Positions 1 to 11,899 of a stretch of 64,000 nucleotides of DNA are shown piece by piece. The stretch spans positions 1-64,000 of the forward strand of contig SNVD02014522.1 in assembly GCA_013180625.2 (NCBI GenBank), written 5' to 3'. The notes beneath the pieces were generated by a model. The model was not told the DNA's origin. It worked only from the letters and a program-made list of their open reading frames with translations, and did not search any database. This DNA comes from Boswellia sacra (lineage: Eukaryota; Streptophyta; Magnoliopsida; Sapindales; Burseraceae). Every line of letters begins with the position of its first letter. Positions within the stretch are counted from its first letter, which is position 1. The position numbers and the translations under genes are program-made.

Positions 1-2
1 CA

Positions 3-182
3 GTAGAAAAAAACTTCATCTCACAGTCGGCGAGACAAATCCTGGTTACAGCTTCAACTGTAGGGGAGTTAATTGACAAATTACAAGCATTCGTCTATTC
101 GCCTGATCCAGCAATATCTCGGATAGATTGGTTTGGAGAAGGCAATAAGAGGCGTAAACTGGATTTAACGCTCCATCTGTAA
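3..182 (+). CDS. 3' terminal coding piece of an unrecognised gene (partial)
   Basis: One frame stays open from the window edge to a TAA at 180-182, giving 59 codons. The peptide is balanced and not low-complexity (it contains AFVYSPDPAISRIDWFGEG and ends KRRKLDLTLHL), unlike the AT-rich noncoding DNA that follows. The other two forward frames contain stops. The first bases read cagtag, so a splice acceptor may lie at position 3 or 6, and this may be the whole last exon. I do not recognise the family. No motif is visible apart from a basic KRRK patch near the C-terminus. That it is real coding sequence is fairly likely; function is unknown. Confidence 0.6.
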   Translation, partial: VEKNFISQSARQILVTASTVGELIDKLQAFVYSPDPAISRIDWFGEGNKRRKLDLTLHL

Positions 183-1000
183 TCTCTATCTACTGGTTTG
201 TTTCATTTTCGTTTGCTTTCTCTTTATTGTGTTTATTTGAGTTTTTTTATGTCATTTCTTTAAAGTTTTTTTCAGATTGTTTCTTTCACCGTAGGTAATA
301 TTTTATAATCTTTGCTTTTAGAGTGGTGGCTTAAAAAGTTTAAGTTCTCTTGAAACGCATTCTGGATCTCTTCAATCCATAGTGGCTGAATAAGGAGGCT
401 AACTTCTAAAATTTTTAGACCCATTCTAACTGACTTATTTTTGTTTGCTGACTTGTTGGACTTTGTTATTTCATGAGTAGGTTTAATTTTATGTAATTTA
501 GAGTTGTTATGTATTTTTGTGTCTTTACCAGTTCTGACTAAAAAAAAAAATTGTGAAAAAATATGAGAATGGCAGAATATAGGGTTTCCTTAACTCTTGA
601 AACGCATTCTCTCCAAATAAATCTGTAGTTTGTTTATTTCATGTTGTTGAAGTGTCTTGTTTCTCGTTTTATTCTTTCATAATAAAGGTATATAGGCTGG
701 AAACCTTAAGTCTGCGGGCTACTGGTCCTAAGGATTGTTGAAATATACAATCTTGACTCAGGTGTAATAACGCCACGTACCTCTTCTCTTGCATTTTATG
801 GGCCAATGATAAGGCAATGATTGAATTAAGAATAACTCTTTGAAAATGATAAATGATGCATGGATCTGTGTGCTTGAAATGTTTATTGGTTTTCGCTTTG
901 CTTTTGATTCCTTGCACAACATTGAGTACTGAGCTATTATCACTGAGTTATTTGTTCACTTAGAGAAAGTTTATGTAATTTAAATGTTTCTTCAGATTTC
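183..1000. other. 3' flank, no gene seen
   Basis: This is T-rich sequence downstream of the stop codon, probably 3' UTR followed by intergenic DNA. A phrase about ten bases long (cttgaaacgcattct) occurs twice, near 351 and 597. Short open frames here look random. Confidence 0.5.
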
Positions 1001-3565
1001 AATGAATTCTAGAACTTGTTGATGGTCACTCGAGGCGAAATCCTAGACTGTGCAACATTGGGGAAATGATTTAGGCCATCTTTGGACCGTTTGAGCCTAA
1101 ATAGCCAACCTTGACTGAAATTGATCCCTAGTTACCCCTTTGAGCCTTTGTAAGCCTTTTTCTTTGTTAACTCACTAAAAGATTTCCTAACCTCAAATGA
1201 ATTTGTTCCAAATAGTTTATCCCTTACCTATGAGCATGTAGATCATTCACAATTAAATTATGAGCTATGTTCTGGTTTTGAAAAGTTAGAGGAGGTTGGG
1301 ATGTGTCATGAGCAATGCAAGTGAGTTCTATTACGTTTGTAAAAAAAAAAAAGAAAAAAGAAAAAAAAGTCAATCTGTACTTATCTTCCACGTACTTACA
1401 CATTGAGGACAATGTGTTGTTTAAGTGTGGGGGAGGGGAAGTGTAATAAAAAAAAAGAAAAAAAGAAGAAAAAAAAAGGAACAAAAGAAGAAGAATAAGA
1501 AATCTATACCCTTAAGTGTTCTTAAAAAGAATGAAACAACAAAGTGTGGGGGTGTAGTTTTCTTTTGTTTTCTCCAAAAAAAAAAAAAGATTGAGTGTTC
1601 TAATAAGTTTGGGGGAGTAACTTGGTGAATTGAAATAAAGTTGTGTTATAGGGTTGAGCTCTACATAGTCTTGAATGATTTATGTGTTTGTGGGTGATTT
1701 GAGCCAAATTATTATTCTTTATCATACCTTCACCCAAGCCAAACGTTACAAGCTTAATAAAGTCCTACTTGATCCTTGGTGTTGTGCATGTCTACATTAG
1801 TGGAGAGTGACTTGAAAACCAGGCCTATGGAGTTCATTTATACACAATCTTCAATATTAATATGATTCATTTTTATGCATAAACTCATCCGGATTACAAG
1901 TGATTAGGTGAGAATGGCTCTACACACACACACTTGAGGAATTGAAATGAAGCGAAACTAATCTTTGAGATAAAATTCTTGATCAAGGGCATTATTTTGA
2001 AGTTTTCCTTGGGTTATAATTAAGTACAATCTTTGAGGCCTATTTGCAAGATGAAGCATTTGTGTGTTTTAATTTTTTTGTTGATTCTGTTTCGGTTTAG
2101 TTTTATTTCATATTGTCGTAGTTGCTCGAGGACTAGCAAAGTCTAAGTGTGGGGGAATTTGTAAGTGTCTATTTATATATCATTTTCATATCAATTCGTC
2201 CATGTTTCTTTGCTATATTCCTTGGTATTTTTATGTTTTTGTGTGGTTTTGATGTTGTAGGAGTTTTGGAGCAACTTGCACAAAAATGGAGTAAAACCCT
2301 TCATTTTCACCTCTGCTAGTCAACCATCTTCTCGGATTTAATTGTATTGATATACAATGAACCCAATGACATATTATATACCGTTGGAAAGCTCTCGAAG
2401 TCTATTTTCTGGAGAAATTTACGGTTTATAAATCCATTCAGTGTACTAAAAGTTGTAATCAAAACAGTGTGAGATGTATAGAAATATAATTCCACAAGCC
2501 ACTGTAGCATGTATAATACGGGGCACTGTAGCAATTCACTGTAACAGAGTATTTAAACACATTTAAGGGTTTTATTTTAAAAACTTGAAGAGGGGAGAAC
2601 GTGGTGGAGGCTGCAACTCTGGAATTCTTTCATCTCTTGGAGTTCTTGAAGGAGAAAGGAAGCTTGGAAAGAGGAAGAACTACAATCCAAAGATAATTAC
2701 ATCAAATTTGCTAAGTTTTTCCCTTCCCTTTCATTTTCTGGAATGTCTCCATGTTGTATTGTATTTACCACGTTCTTAAACATGTGTAACTGACTCTGAA
2801 TTGGTTGAGGGTGATTTCAAAGCCCTTGATATGGATTTTGTGAGTTGATTGTGTAAGAAATTGTTATCCAATTCTCTAATTGAAGTTGCTTGTATTTTTC
2901 CATATCTAATGCTTATGATTGCTTACTGATTGTATTTGGAATGCCAACTGAATATAATCTGTTGTTGTCTATTGCTAGATTAGAAATCTTGATCCGAAAT
3001 TGTCATGAATTTCCAATCATTAGTAGCAAAATTGTGATCAGAGATTGCAATTGGAGAATACAACCTAGGTTAAATAATCCGAACTTGTGTGATTATTGCT
3101 TAGATCAACCTATCTTTCGTATCATAATGCTTCCATTGAATTAAACTCAGAGAGCTTATTCTGAGTTGTTTAATGGATAGAGATTAAATAAAGAGCTTGT
3201 TTTATTTAAGAACAAAGTAAGGAAAGATTGGGTAACAGAGCTTGTTGTTATCTACGGTTGATAATTTCAATGGTGTAATTGGATGATAATTCTACGATTA
3301 ATTTACAAATCCATATCTTATGGTAGAGAATGATCCTTTAACCAGGTTACTCTCATTGATTTTTACTCAAATTATCTTAGCATTGTGTTATTCTTTACTT
3401 GCATTAATATTTCATCTAGTTAATCAATCAACAAAAACCCCTCGTTTATTCTGTTTTTGCTTTCGAATAACAAATTCAATTAGAATCAATCCTCGTGGGA
3501 ACGATATCTTACTCATTACTTTATTACTTGTGCGACTAGTATACTTGCTAGTTTCGAACGCATCA
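1000..3565 (+). mobile_element. 5'-truncated Ty3/gypsy retrotransposon (Tat/Athila-like), 3' end only
   Basis: From about 1000 to 2159 the sequence resembles the long noncoding stretch found after pol in Tat/Athila-type elements. It includes A-rich runs and repeated GTGTGGGGG motifs. The final motif (about 2144-2158) is placed as the polypurine tract directly before the LTR at 2160. No gag, protease, RT or integrase is recognisable, and no matching 5' LTR was found, so the element is truncated. The left boundary is approximate. The lineage is judged from the polypurine tract and LTR style only. Confidence 0.65.
2160..3565 (+). repeat. 3' LTR of the gypsy element
   Basis: The repeat starts TGTAAGTGTC immediately after the polypurine tract and ends about 1.4 kb later in gaacgcatca, giving TG...CA termini. 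The phrase cctcgtgggaacgatatc near the end is typical of the 3' part of plant gypsy LTRs. Short open frames inside it are not genes. Confidence 0.6.
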
Positions 3566-3689
3566 TGAAGAAATTCTAGGATTTTAGATATGTTCAAATG
3601 TGTTTCAGAACTATGTTATCCCCTAATTTTCTTTCCTTTTGACAAGGTCCATAAATTCTTTTTTTTTTTTTGTTGTAAATCAAGAATAA

Positions 3690-4765
3690 GAACACCTTTA
3701 ACAACACTTATATTAGTTAACTAAATCACTATAATTTAGGTGACCTAACTTTTGATGTCATAGTTCTATATCAATTACCTTAGCATTCATTACATTCAAG
3801 ATTGTTGCTAGATAACAATTATCTAAAGATTAATTTCCTTCTAGAATGTAATTTCCATCTAAAGCTAATCAAGCCATGCATTTGTTTTGTGTGAATCTAA
3901 CCACATACCCATCATCATAGATTTCACTAATACTTATCAACTTAGCCTTGAGACCTTCAATATAAAAAAAATTATCAAGTTTAGGTAAGCCATTAACACA
4001 TAATATGCCCTTACTTATGATTTTATTCTTTGCATTATCATCAAATGTGACTGTTCATTCCCTGCTTGACTCAAGATTTTTCAAGATATTTCTATTTCTA
4101 GTCATATGTCTCAAACAACCATTATCAAAATATCAAACATTGTTGATAGAAACATTTAGTGCTGTAAGATCAACATTATAGGTTCTTATAGATTTCTTAA
4201 TGCAAACGTCTCGTGTTTTTGGTGACTATTTAAATTGTTGACTTTTTATTTAAAAGAGTTAATAATTCAAAACACATTGGTCTAATGTGACCTTTAAAAC
4301 AACAAAAGTAATAAATAGGAACAAATCTTTTTACCTTTTCTAGACTTGACTTAAAAGAGCTTATAAGGGAAACAAAGTCAGTCTTACTTTTGGAACTTGA
4401 TTCATAAGTGTTGCCAATTTTTTATGTTTTAACAAACACTGGTTTTTATGATGAAATAAGGTTATTTAAATCATATCCTAAGCCATGTTTGATGGCGTTA
4501 TCCCTACCAAGACTCAGGAGTTGATCAAGTCTGTTTGAACTAAACTTAAGTTGATTAATACACTAGTTAACTTCTTTTAGTTTTGCAATTAGTTTTTGTA
4601 AATGCTATGTCTTATCTTTTAGTGTAGTGATGAACAATTAAATATGTATGTTTAATAAGAGCTTAGTTCATCATATTGCATTAATAGTATCATTAAATTC
4701 CTCAGCTTAAGCATATTTGTAGTCTTCGCATCTTTGAAATTAACTTCCTCTTAATTTTGGTTTTA
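3690..4765 (-). pseudogene. Copia gag-pol fragment: coiled-coil linker, second zinc knuckle, protease
   Basis: On the minus strand, near 4500-4570, a stretch reads LDQLLSLGRDNA, matching LDQVLSLGRGNS of the copia element at 24.7 kb. A degenerate CCHC-like knuckle follows near 4270-4310. A protease segment near 4080-4140 reads YFDNGCLRHMTRN, where the family usually has DSGCSRHMTG. It continues into the region before integrase, with GLKAKLISISEI (about 3930-3960). The protease catalytic DSG triplet is changed to DNG. Stops and frameshifts break the frame; it is a relic. Confidence 0.7.
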
Positions 4766-4769
4766 TTAC

Positions 4770-5997
4770 AGGTTTGGTAAAATGGGCATAACTCTCTATT
4801 TATAGATCAGAATGGTGCAATCCTTAATGTTTTGAAAAGCTGATTCAATTGTCTATAAGATTGTATTTCACAAGAATCATCAAATTCGGGCTCTTAGTGG
4901 ACCAAAATTGGGCTTGAAGTAAACCCATCTACAGTCTCGGCCCAGTCTGACCAGGCCTCAGTATTTGGACCGTATCTCTCAAAATACGTATCCAAATTGT
5001 GCAAATCAATATGTTCTAGAAAGCTGAGAGAACTATCTACAACTTTCATGAAGAAATGTGATTAAAATTCACAACATTTCGATGTCAAAATTGATGGTCA
5101 AAGTCGGTCCCTAATGATCCCAATTGTCAAAGATATTTACAACTAATATTTGACAATTATGCCCTTGTAATTTGACAAGTTTGCCCCTGGATCTATCTAT
5201 AAATAGAGGAGCCTTGTGACCCATTAGGGCATCTTGGCCTTGGCTGGGATCTTGTATTATGTTTCTCTCTTGTTTTAATGTTATTAATGAATTTCCTTTT
5301 TCTTGCATTTTGTGTTCTTTCTCTTATAATATCTTGTTAATTTCTTTCTTGCTAAGGTGAAAGGGTGAAACCCTTGATATAAGAATAAGGATTCTCTATC
5401 TCTTTGATATGTGCTTAATTGTCATAATATTGTGTTGTTTATTTTATATGATTTATATTTATTTTCTTAATCAATCTTGACACCATTCGTAAAGTGGAGG
5501 TCTTGATCTATTGTCGACAATCCTTGGCACATCAAATGCTTGGATCCTTTCTAGATGTCGTATGGTTCTTCCTTACAGACACGAATCTAGTTAGGAACCT
5601 TGATTTGTTGTAGACATATAGTGATTGGCACATTGGATGCTTGAACCCATTTACAAGAAGTGGCATAAATATTGGTAACGAAGCAAATATAACTCATATA
5701 ACTAAAATGGGTTGTTTATCCTTATTCGAAATATCAATGGCGGATCCCCTAACCTTAGCCTTCATTATTATTATGTTGATTTTTCTTGTGTGATTCTAAT
5801 TTATTGTTTACGAACTTGTTCCTTATTTATATTTGTTAATATTATCTTGTCATCTCTTTAAATCATCCACATCATATTGCTTACTTTATAGTTTGTAGCG
5901 CTTAAATTCCTTTCCTCGTGGATCGACCCCGGACTCACTAGGTTTATTACTTTGACACTCCTATACTTGGGAGGCAATCCTTTTTCGGATGTGTCAA
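4770..5997 (+). mobile_element. Probable solo LTR of a Ty3/gypsy element
   Basis: This block interrupts the antisense copia relic. It begins near TGGTAAAATGGGCATAAC, has a TATA-like ctataaatagagg at about 5198-5210, and ends with tcgtggatcgaccccgg (about 5920-5936) and gatgtgtca. These are features of gypsy LTR 3' parts. No internal domain, primer-binding site or partner LTR is visible. Target duplications were not identified, so the ends are approximate. Confidence 0.5.
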
Positions 5998-5999
5998 GT

Positions 6000-7965
6000 A
6001 GCTTCCAATTTACTAATAGTATCTTTTTGTATACACTTAATTTTTAAGCTCAATGATAAAACACAACGTGTGTTAAGCAATATGAAGGCCGAAGAGAACC
6101 TTTGAATGTAAAAAAGCATGAAAAGCTAAAGAACTAAAAACGTAAAAAGCCAATGACCAACTTCAAAAAATCATAGAAACCAATTTACAAAGAAACAGAT
6201 AATGAGTCATATTCCATTATGAAGCTCTTGATGTCTAGTTTTGTAAAAATTTATGAATTGTAAATTGAAGTTCTATACAAAAAGTTATGGTTGATCGAAT
6301 ATAGTTGACTTGGAATCTACTAGTCAACTAGTGACATCATTCACTGTCGGTTGGTACTGTTTACCAGTATCGTTCATATGAATACCACATTGGCCTTTTT
6401 AATTAAATTTTCACTCTAAGGAAAGCCTATATAAGCATACCTTTGACATACTTCTCAAACCATCCAAAAATCTTCTCTCTCTCCCTCTAGGATGCACTAG
6501 TAAGAATTCCAAGGAGTTCTTTCTACTCTAATACTTTTTGGGCGTTTTCTATTACTCTAAGCCTAGAAAAAGTATGTCATAAGAGCAGTACTCTCTTCTC
6601 CCTCCTCTTTTCTTCTTTATTTTTCTTGCTTTAGAATAAGCATGTTTAGGTTCTATTTTAATTCTTAGAAGCATAATTAGGGTTTTATAGAATTGTTTAA
6701 GCCTTTATTTATCCTGCAAGGTGGAATGCATGTCAAGGTAAGTCATCGATCCTTTCATTATTTAGAATCATGATAGAAGTTTATTTTCTTTGTGAATGTT
6801 TAAGAACACATCTTTAGAATCATGCTTAAAGGCACATGATTAAGATAATGATTAGGATTCAAACTTATAATTGTTTTGTACAATGCTAGGAAATAACATA
6901 GAATTAGCAAGAATTGTTTTGATTGATTGAATTGTCATGTTTATTTATTGATTGAATTGTCATGCTTACTTTGATGGCTTGAATTAGGCTAGAATAGTCA
7001 TCTTTTACTATGATTTTCTTGATGAGGCTATAATATGTCATGATTTGGTTAGAAATGCCATGATTGTCATGACTAATTGAAATAGGCTAGAATTTTTGTA
7101 ATTAGAATACCATGATAGAATTATCTTAATTAGGTAGAATTGTCATGATAGAATTATCAAATCTAGGTAGAATTGCCATGATTTTAGTTTATGGCTTTAA
7201 TTAGAATTGTTATTATGAATGAATATATGGATGATTAAGATTATGATTGTATGATGATGTGAAGTGATGATGGACTCACATTGATGGTAAGGGACCTTCA
7301 TTTAGAATGAATGTGTATGTATGAATATGCATGATTAGGCTTGATAAGCATTGAATAGACTTACATATGGTGGTAAAGAATTCATTATTTTTCGGATCTC
7401 AAGTTGAATGTTTATATTGAATGCTTAACGTGCATGAATACACTATGAATATTATAACTAAATAATTGAATACTTGAAGTGTTTAGAAGTAGTTGACTTT
7501 ATTTATTGAAGAATAAATTGATGTAATCCTTCTTTTGTTCTCCCATGTTTGCAAAGAAACTTAGTCTTTTATCCTTTCCTTCTTCTAAGTATGAATATAC
7601 ATTATTATGGGTTGAATATACCTCACAAGTTCTAATGACGATAAAGTGAATAACGTGTGCATAAAATAAACAAGATTAAGTGGATTGTACAACAAAGTCT
7701 AGCTATTCTTATTTGGTATAACTTTGTGGTCGGATTTATATCTGGGTAGGCCAAAGGCTCATACTTGACTTTTGAAATCGATCTCTGAATGGATGAAGAT
7801 AATTTAAGTTATGAAGTAAGGGAGTAGATTGCGATCATCCATTTTTCAAATAGCAAATTAGGTGATGACTCCATTCTCTAGACATGCCCACGGCTTCTTT
7901 ATATTCCCTTAGGTCTAGAAGAAGGCTTTGAGATAGTGTCGTGATCGCAAATGCTTTGACAAAAT
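6000..7965. repeat. Unclassified LTR-like repetitive block
   Basis: This is the rest of the insertion between the 4765 and 7970 copia blocks. It contains a promoter-like cctatataagc at 6427-6437 followed by a pyrimidine-rich stretch. From 6900 to 7200 there is a run of degenerate short repeats built on gaattgtcatgat. I see no coding domain. It may be a second degraded LTR; the call is weak. Confidence 0.35.
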
Positions 7966-7969
7966 GAAA

Positions 7970-8222
7970 ACCCCACTCATACTTCTACAAAGGTTTTTTC
8001 ATGCTTTAAAATTTCAATTTTCCTTTCAGGAAATGTGCTTTTATCAATTTCCTGTTGCCATTCATAGTAGATTTCCTAGAATGTCTCATGTAGCTCTTCA
8101 AAATATGCTTTGTCCTCGATTTCATCTTCAGTGAAAATTTTGCCTTTATCAGATTCTACTTCTTTGGTCATCACAATTTTTCTTTTGTTAGTTGTTCTTC
8201 GGTCATGACATGAAACATTATA
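7970..8222 (-). pseudogene. Copia gag fragment: acidic coiled-coil segment
   Basis: The minus strand reads KGKIFTEDEIEDKAYFEEL, then a stop, then QQEIDKSTFPERKIEILK. This aligns with the segment of the copia element at 24.41-24.53 kb that contains EYYEKLQETYNVLYGKRM. It continues directly from the block ending near 11,105 and is followed in element order by the block at 4765, so it links the two halves of the dismembered element. Confidence 0.6.
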
Positions 8223-9173
8223 TCTTCGCTAAAAGAGATGAATTATTCTATAAAATATAAAACATTATTAATAAATAAAGTTGTTGTTATATATACCTAA
8301 ATATGATTGTATCAATGACCAAAGGTTTCAGAGCTTGTACACTAACAAATTTTTTGTATATATGAGATATATTTGAGACAAAGAACTTTATCATGGCTCA
8401 AAACTACTTCATGACCTGTAAACAAAAGCTGGGCACTTTGTTTATAGAAGATTGTTGTGTTGCTTGTCTTCAATAGGGAAATGGTGAGCCTCTAACCATT
8501 TGAAGTGGAGACTTTAGGACAAAGACACTTAGGTACCATGAATGCATTGAACACAGACCACGTAAAAGTTATCCATTTCATGAAAATATAATAACCAAAT
8601 GTAAATTTCTACACTTGAGCACTAAAAGCATTCATACCTTAATCTTGACTGCATTGTGTACCTCCAGTATACAAGTTATAGTCTTTGACTAGAATAAAAA
8701 GTAAGATCTAAAAGAGTAACATGAATACCTTGCCTAGTTGGGATTGTACGATTTGTATGTTAGTAGATATTATACCATAGATATGGAATTCATGACTACA
8801 AAAGGATTGCAAAATACTATCTTGATGGCTTTACAAGGTTTTGTTTGAGAGAATCTTAGCCAAGTGTTTAATGAAAGTTGTTTATTGAACTAAGATTTAT
8901 TAAAAATAAATCTCAACTCATTTAAATGGTGTAAAACTAGTATCAAGAGCTCAAGATATAATTGGAGGGGTAACACGGTAAATCATACCTATCTTTAAAT
9001 ATTGGTATTCCATGAAGGGTAGTTATGTAAATTAGATGCTCAATGGATATTGCTTAAAGAAATAATTTAATTAAATTGAATTATTAAGTTATCTGTAAAG
9101 AATATTTAATTCAAGAGTTTAGTTATGGACTTATGATGGAATGGACTTTTAGTTAATAGATGGAGCGCACTAT

Positions 9174-10333
9174 GGCTGCGTTTGGCCGCCCGTATAGTAT
9201 AGTATAAAAAGTACTATTCGCATAAAATTTTTTTATACCATGTTTGGTGCGGTCGAAGGGTGGATAGCATAGTAAAAGGTTGCATAAGATCCGTATAAGG
9301 ACCGCATAAAAGGAGGTAAAATAATGATGCCCCCCACCATGGGTTAAGGTCAGATAGGATAGGGATATGGGGAATTGTTGGATATAATTTTTAATTCATA
9401 AGTTTTATATAATATAATATTATATTATATTATATTATTAAGAGATTTAAATTATACAACTTTATTTTCTGTTCTAGTTTTTGATAATAAATACGACAAA
9501 CATATATAAATAAATAAATATTTAAATTATTATTTTATTGATTATTTAATGAATTATTTTAATAAATAAATATAATTTATTAAATATTTAAATAAAAATT
9601 AATTATCTAAAAAATTAATTTAATATAAATAATTTTAAATTATTATATTTTAAAATATTATATTATATTATTAAAATATTTAAATTGTACAACTTTATTT
9701 TTTGTTCTAGTTTTTGACAATAAATACCGCAAACATATATAAATAAATAGTTAAATTATTAGTTTATAGAAATTTAAATAAATTATTTAAATAAATATAT
9801 ATAATTTATTAAATATTTAAATAAAAAATTAATTATCTATAAAATTAATTTAGTATAAATCATTTTTAAAATTATTATATTTTAAAATATTTTAAAATAT
9901 TATATTTTATTATATTATTAAAATATTTAAATTATAAAAGTTTATTTTTTGTTCCAGTTTTTGATAATAAATACCCCAAACATATATAAATAAATAAATA
10001 TTAAATCATTAGTTTATTGAAATTTAAATGAATTATTTTAATAAATATATATAATTTATTAAATATTTAAATAAAAAATTAATTTAATATAAATAATTTT
10101 TAAAATTATTATATTTTAAAATATTTTATTAATTTTAAACCATTTTTATTATTTTAAGAAATTTAATATAGTTAAATACAATCTTTTATCAAACATAGTA
10201 TTATACATTATACAATACAGTGATAAACCAAACACAGTATAGAGTTTACGCAATCCTATACTATACAATTCTATACAATGCTATCTGCTACAGTAATAAT
10301 TATACAATCCTATACGGGGCACCAAACGCAGTC
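9174..10333. mobile_element. Non-autonomous TIR DNA transposon, PIF/Harbinger-like
   Basis: The left end reads GGCTGCGTTTGG and the right end is the complement of GACTGCGTTTGG. The next bases also mirror each other (CCCGTATAG on both arms). A 3-bp direct repeat TAT flanks it at 9171-9173 and 10,334-10,336. The paralogous copy near 12,505 reads cactataattatgag on its coding strand, with no insert, which acts as an empty site. The 1160 bp contain no transposase. PIF/Harbinger elements usually duplicate TTA or TAA, so the superfamily call is tentative; the insertion itself is well supported. Confidence 0.7.
9400..10140. repeat. Three tandem copies of a ~235-250 bp AT-rich unit
   Basis: A block containing tttattttttgttctagtt followed by aaacatatataaataaat recurs at about 9461, 9694 and 9941, giving periods of about 233 and 247 bp. 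The copies differ by several substitutions and small indels. They fill the middle of the TIR element. Confidence 0.75.
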
Positions 10334-11104
10334 TATAGTTATGAGATAACGGGGCACTAGATCAAATTTATTGGAGCTTATAATTAAATATATTCATCAA
10401 GGTCCCCTGGATAGTTGATAGAAAATGTTTGAACAAGGGATTGGACTTGAGAAATTAATCATTTAATTTAATGGGATGATTAGAGAATAAAGCCAAATAT
10501 CAAATTAAATACATTTGACTAGCAAATAGGTTAATTATTTAATACATTTGATTAATTAAATAATAAAGTATTTGGGTCAAATTAATTTATCAAATTACTA
10601 GGGCTTATAATAAATATAATTAACTAAAATCCAACACAAAATTAGGTTGGACCTAATTGAATATTAGAAGCCTAATTAAAGACTTAATAAGATTAAGTTC
10701 TAGGAGCCTAGAAAATTAGTCAGACTAAGCCTAATAAGATTAGTTTTACTAGTCAAAATGGGATAGGTATTAACAAAGACATAAAAGGATGAATTGGGTT
10801 AGTGTTATGACAGTTTTTGCTAAACAAGGAGTAAACTATTACTATTCACATAATATTGTTCACCAGTTGCTATTTACACAATACTATTCATTGATTACTG
10901 TTCATCTATCACCGTACATCCGATATAGTCCAATGATTTTAAGACTTCGACATGTCTCATTCAGGCAGTTTTCAGACATACCTAAGAACTAATTAAGTTG
11001 ATGCATAATAAAAGTTTTTGAAGCCTATGATCACTAGATCCAAGTCCTGGTGTTATTTTTGTTATCTTGATTCGATCAATTTTGAGTCCGGAATCCTACA
11101 AGCT

Positions 11105-11690
11105 TCACCTTTGTCACATGTTATATCGGTAAATTCAACAAAGTTACTCAGGTACTTTTGATCATCATAATCAATTATAGAATCATCTTCACTCTATGTT
11201 GCAGTCAACCGTTTATCATTTTCCTTCTTGACATTGACACATTTAGATTGAATATGTCTATAGCCTGAACTCTTATGATATTGAACTTGACTTTTTCCGT
11301 CATGTTCTTTCTAATTCTTCTTGTCAAGTTCTTTAAGGAACTTTTTGAAGTTGTTTTCTCTTGATTTTTGTTTCTTTCCTTGATTCTTTTTCAGAAAATT
11401 AACATAACTTCTTGTCAAGAAGCCATTTGCTTCTCACTTGATTCATCAAATTCTGCCTCATCATTTGAGTTCATAGATGTGTCAGTGAATGCAATGCTCT
11501 TCCCATTCTTATTTGACTTTAAATTCATCTCAAAGTTTCAAAGGGATTCAAGTAACTCTCAACTCTTAGCTCATCTAGATTTTTAGTTTCTTCAATAGCT
11601 ATAACCCTGGCCTGAAATTTATCTGGTAAAGATGAATACATCTTTACCTCAAAGATATTTGAAGGATTTGGGAGGCTAGATGGCACGATT
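11105..11690 (-). pseudogene. Copia gag fragment: C-terminal part with zinc knuckle
   Basis: Minus-strand segments match the gag of the 22-36 kb element in order: PDKFQARVIAIEETKNLDEL (about 11,590-11,650), GKSIAFTDTSMNS, a lysine-rich stretch, a CCHC-type knuckle with HIQSKC (11,240-11,285), and finally YLSNFVEF near 11,135. The knuckle, KK-rich region and acidic tail keep the family order. Frameshifts and stops break it. Confidence 0.7.
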
Positions 11691-11899
11691 CAACCATGGG
11701 CAAAATTCCTTTTAGGACTCTATGGATTGGTCACCAAGTAAATTTTGAGTGGGGATGATGTCTGTGATGGTTTCAGGAAACTTTATGAACCGTTTCATTT
11801 TCCCAGTTATGACTGATGCACTAGACACAATGACTGGGCATCCTACAAGACTAAAAAGAGAACTAGTTAGTGCTAGTGCTCAGAGATGAGATATGATAA

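Larger units (their letters stand above)
8230..11100 (+). repeat. Dispersed repeat, copy A (LTR-like), carrying a 1160-bp insertion
   Basis: About 1.7 kb of this block, excluding the insertion at 9174-10,333, matches the reverse complement of 11,900-13,438 with many differences. Shared phrases include aagtggagactttagga (8502-8518), ccatagatatggaattcat (8774-8792) and attggtattccatga. It splits the antisense copia relic between 8222 and 11,105. No coding domain is seen. A diverged solo LTR is the simplest reading, but the termini and target duplications were not resolved. Confidence 0.5.

Noticed and set aside
1224..1628. Open frames on both strands rich in Phe/Lys
   Set aside because: They come from poly-A and poly-T runs in the noncoding 3' part of the gypsy element.
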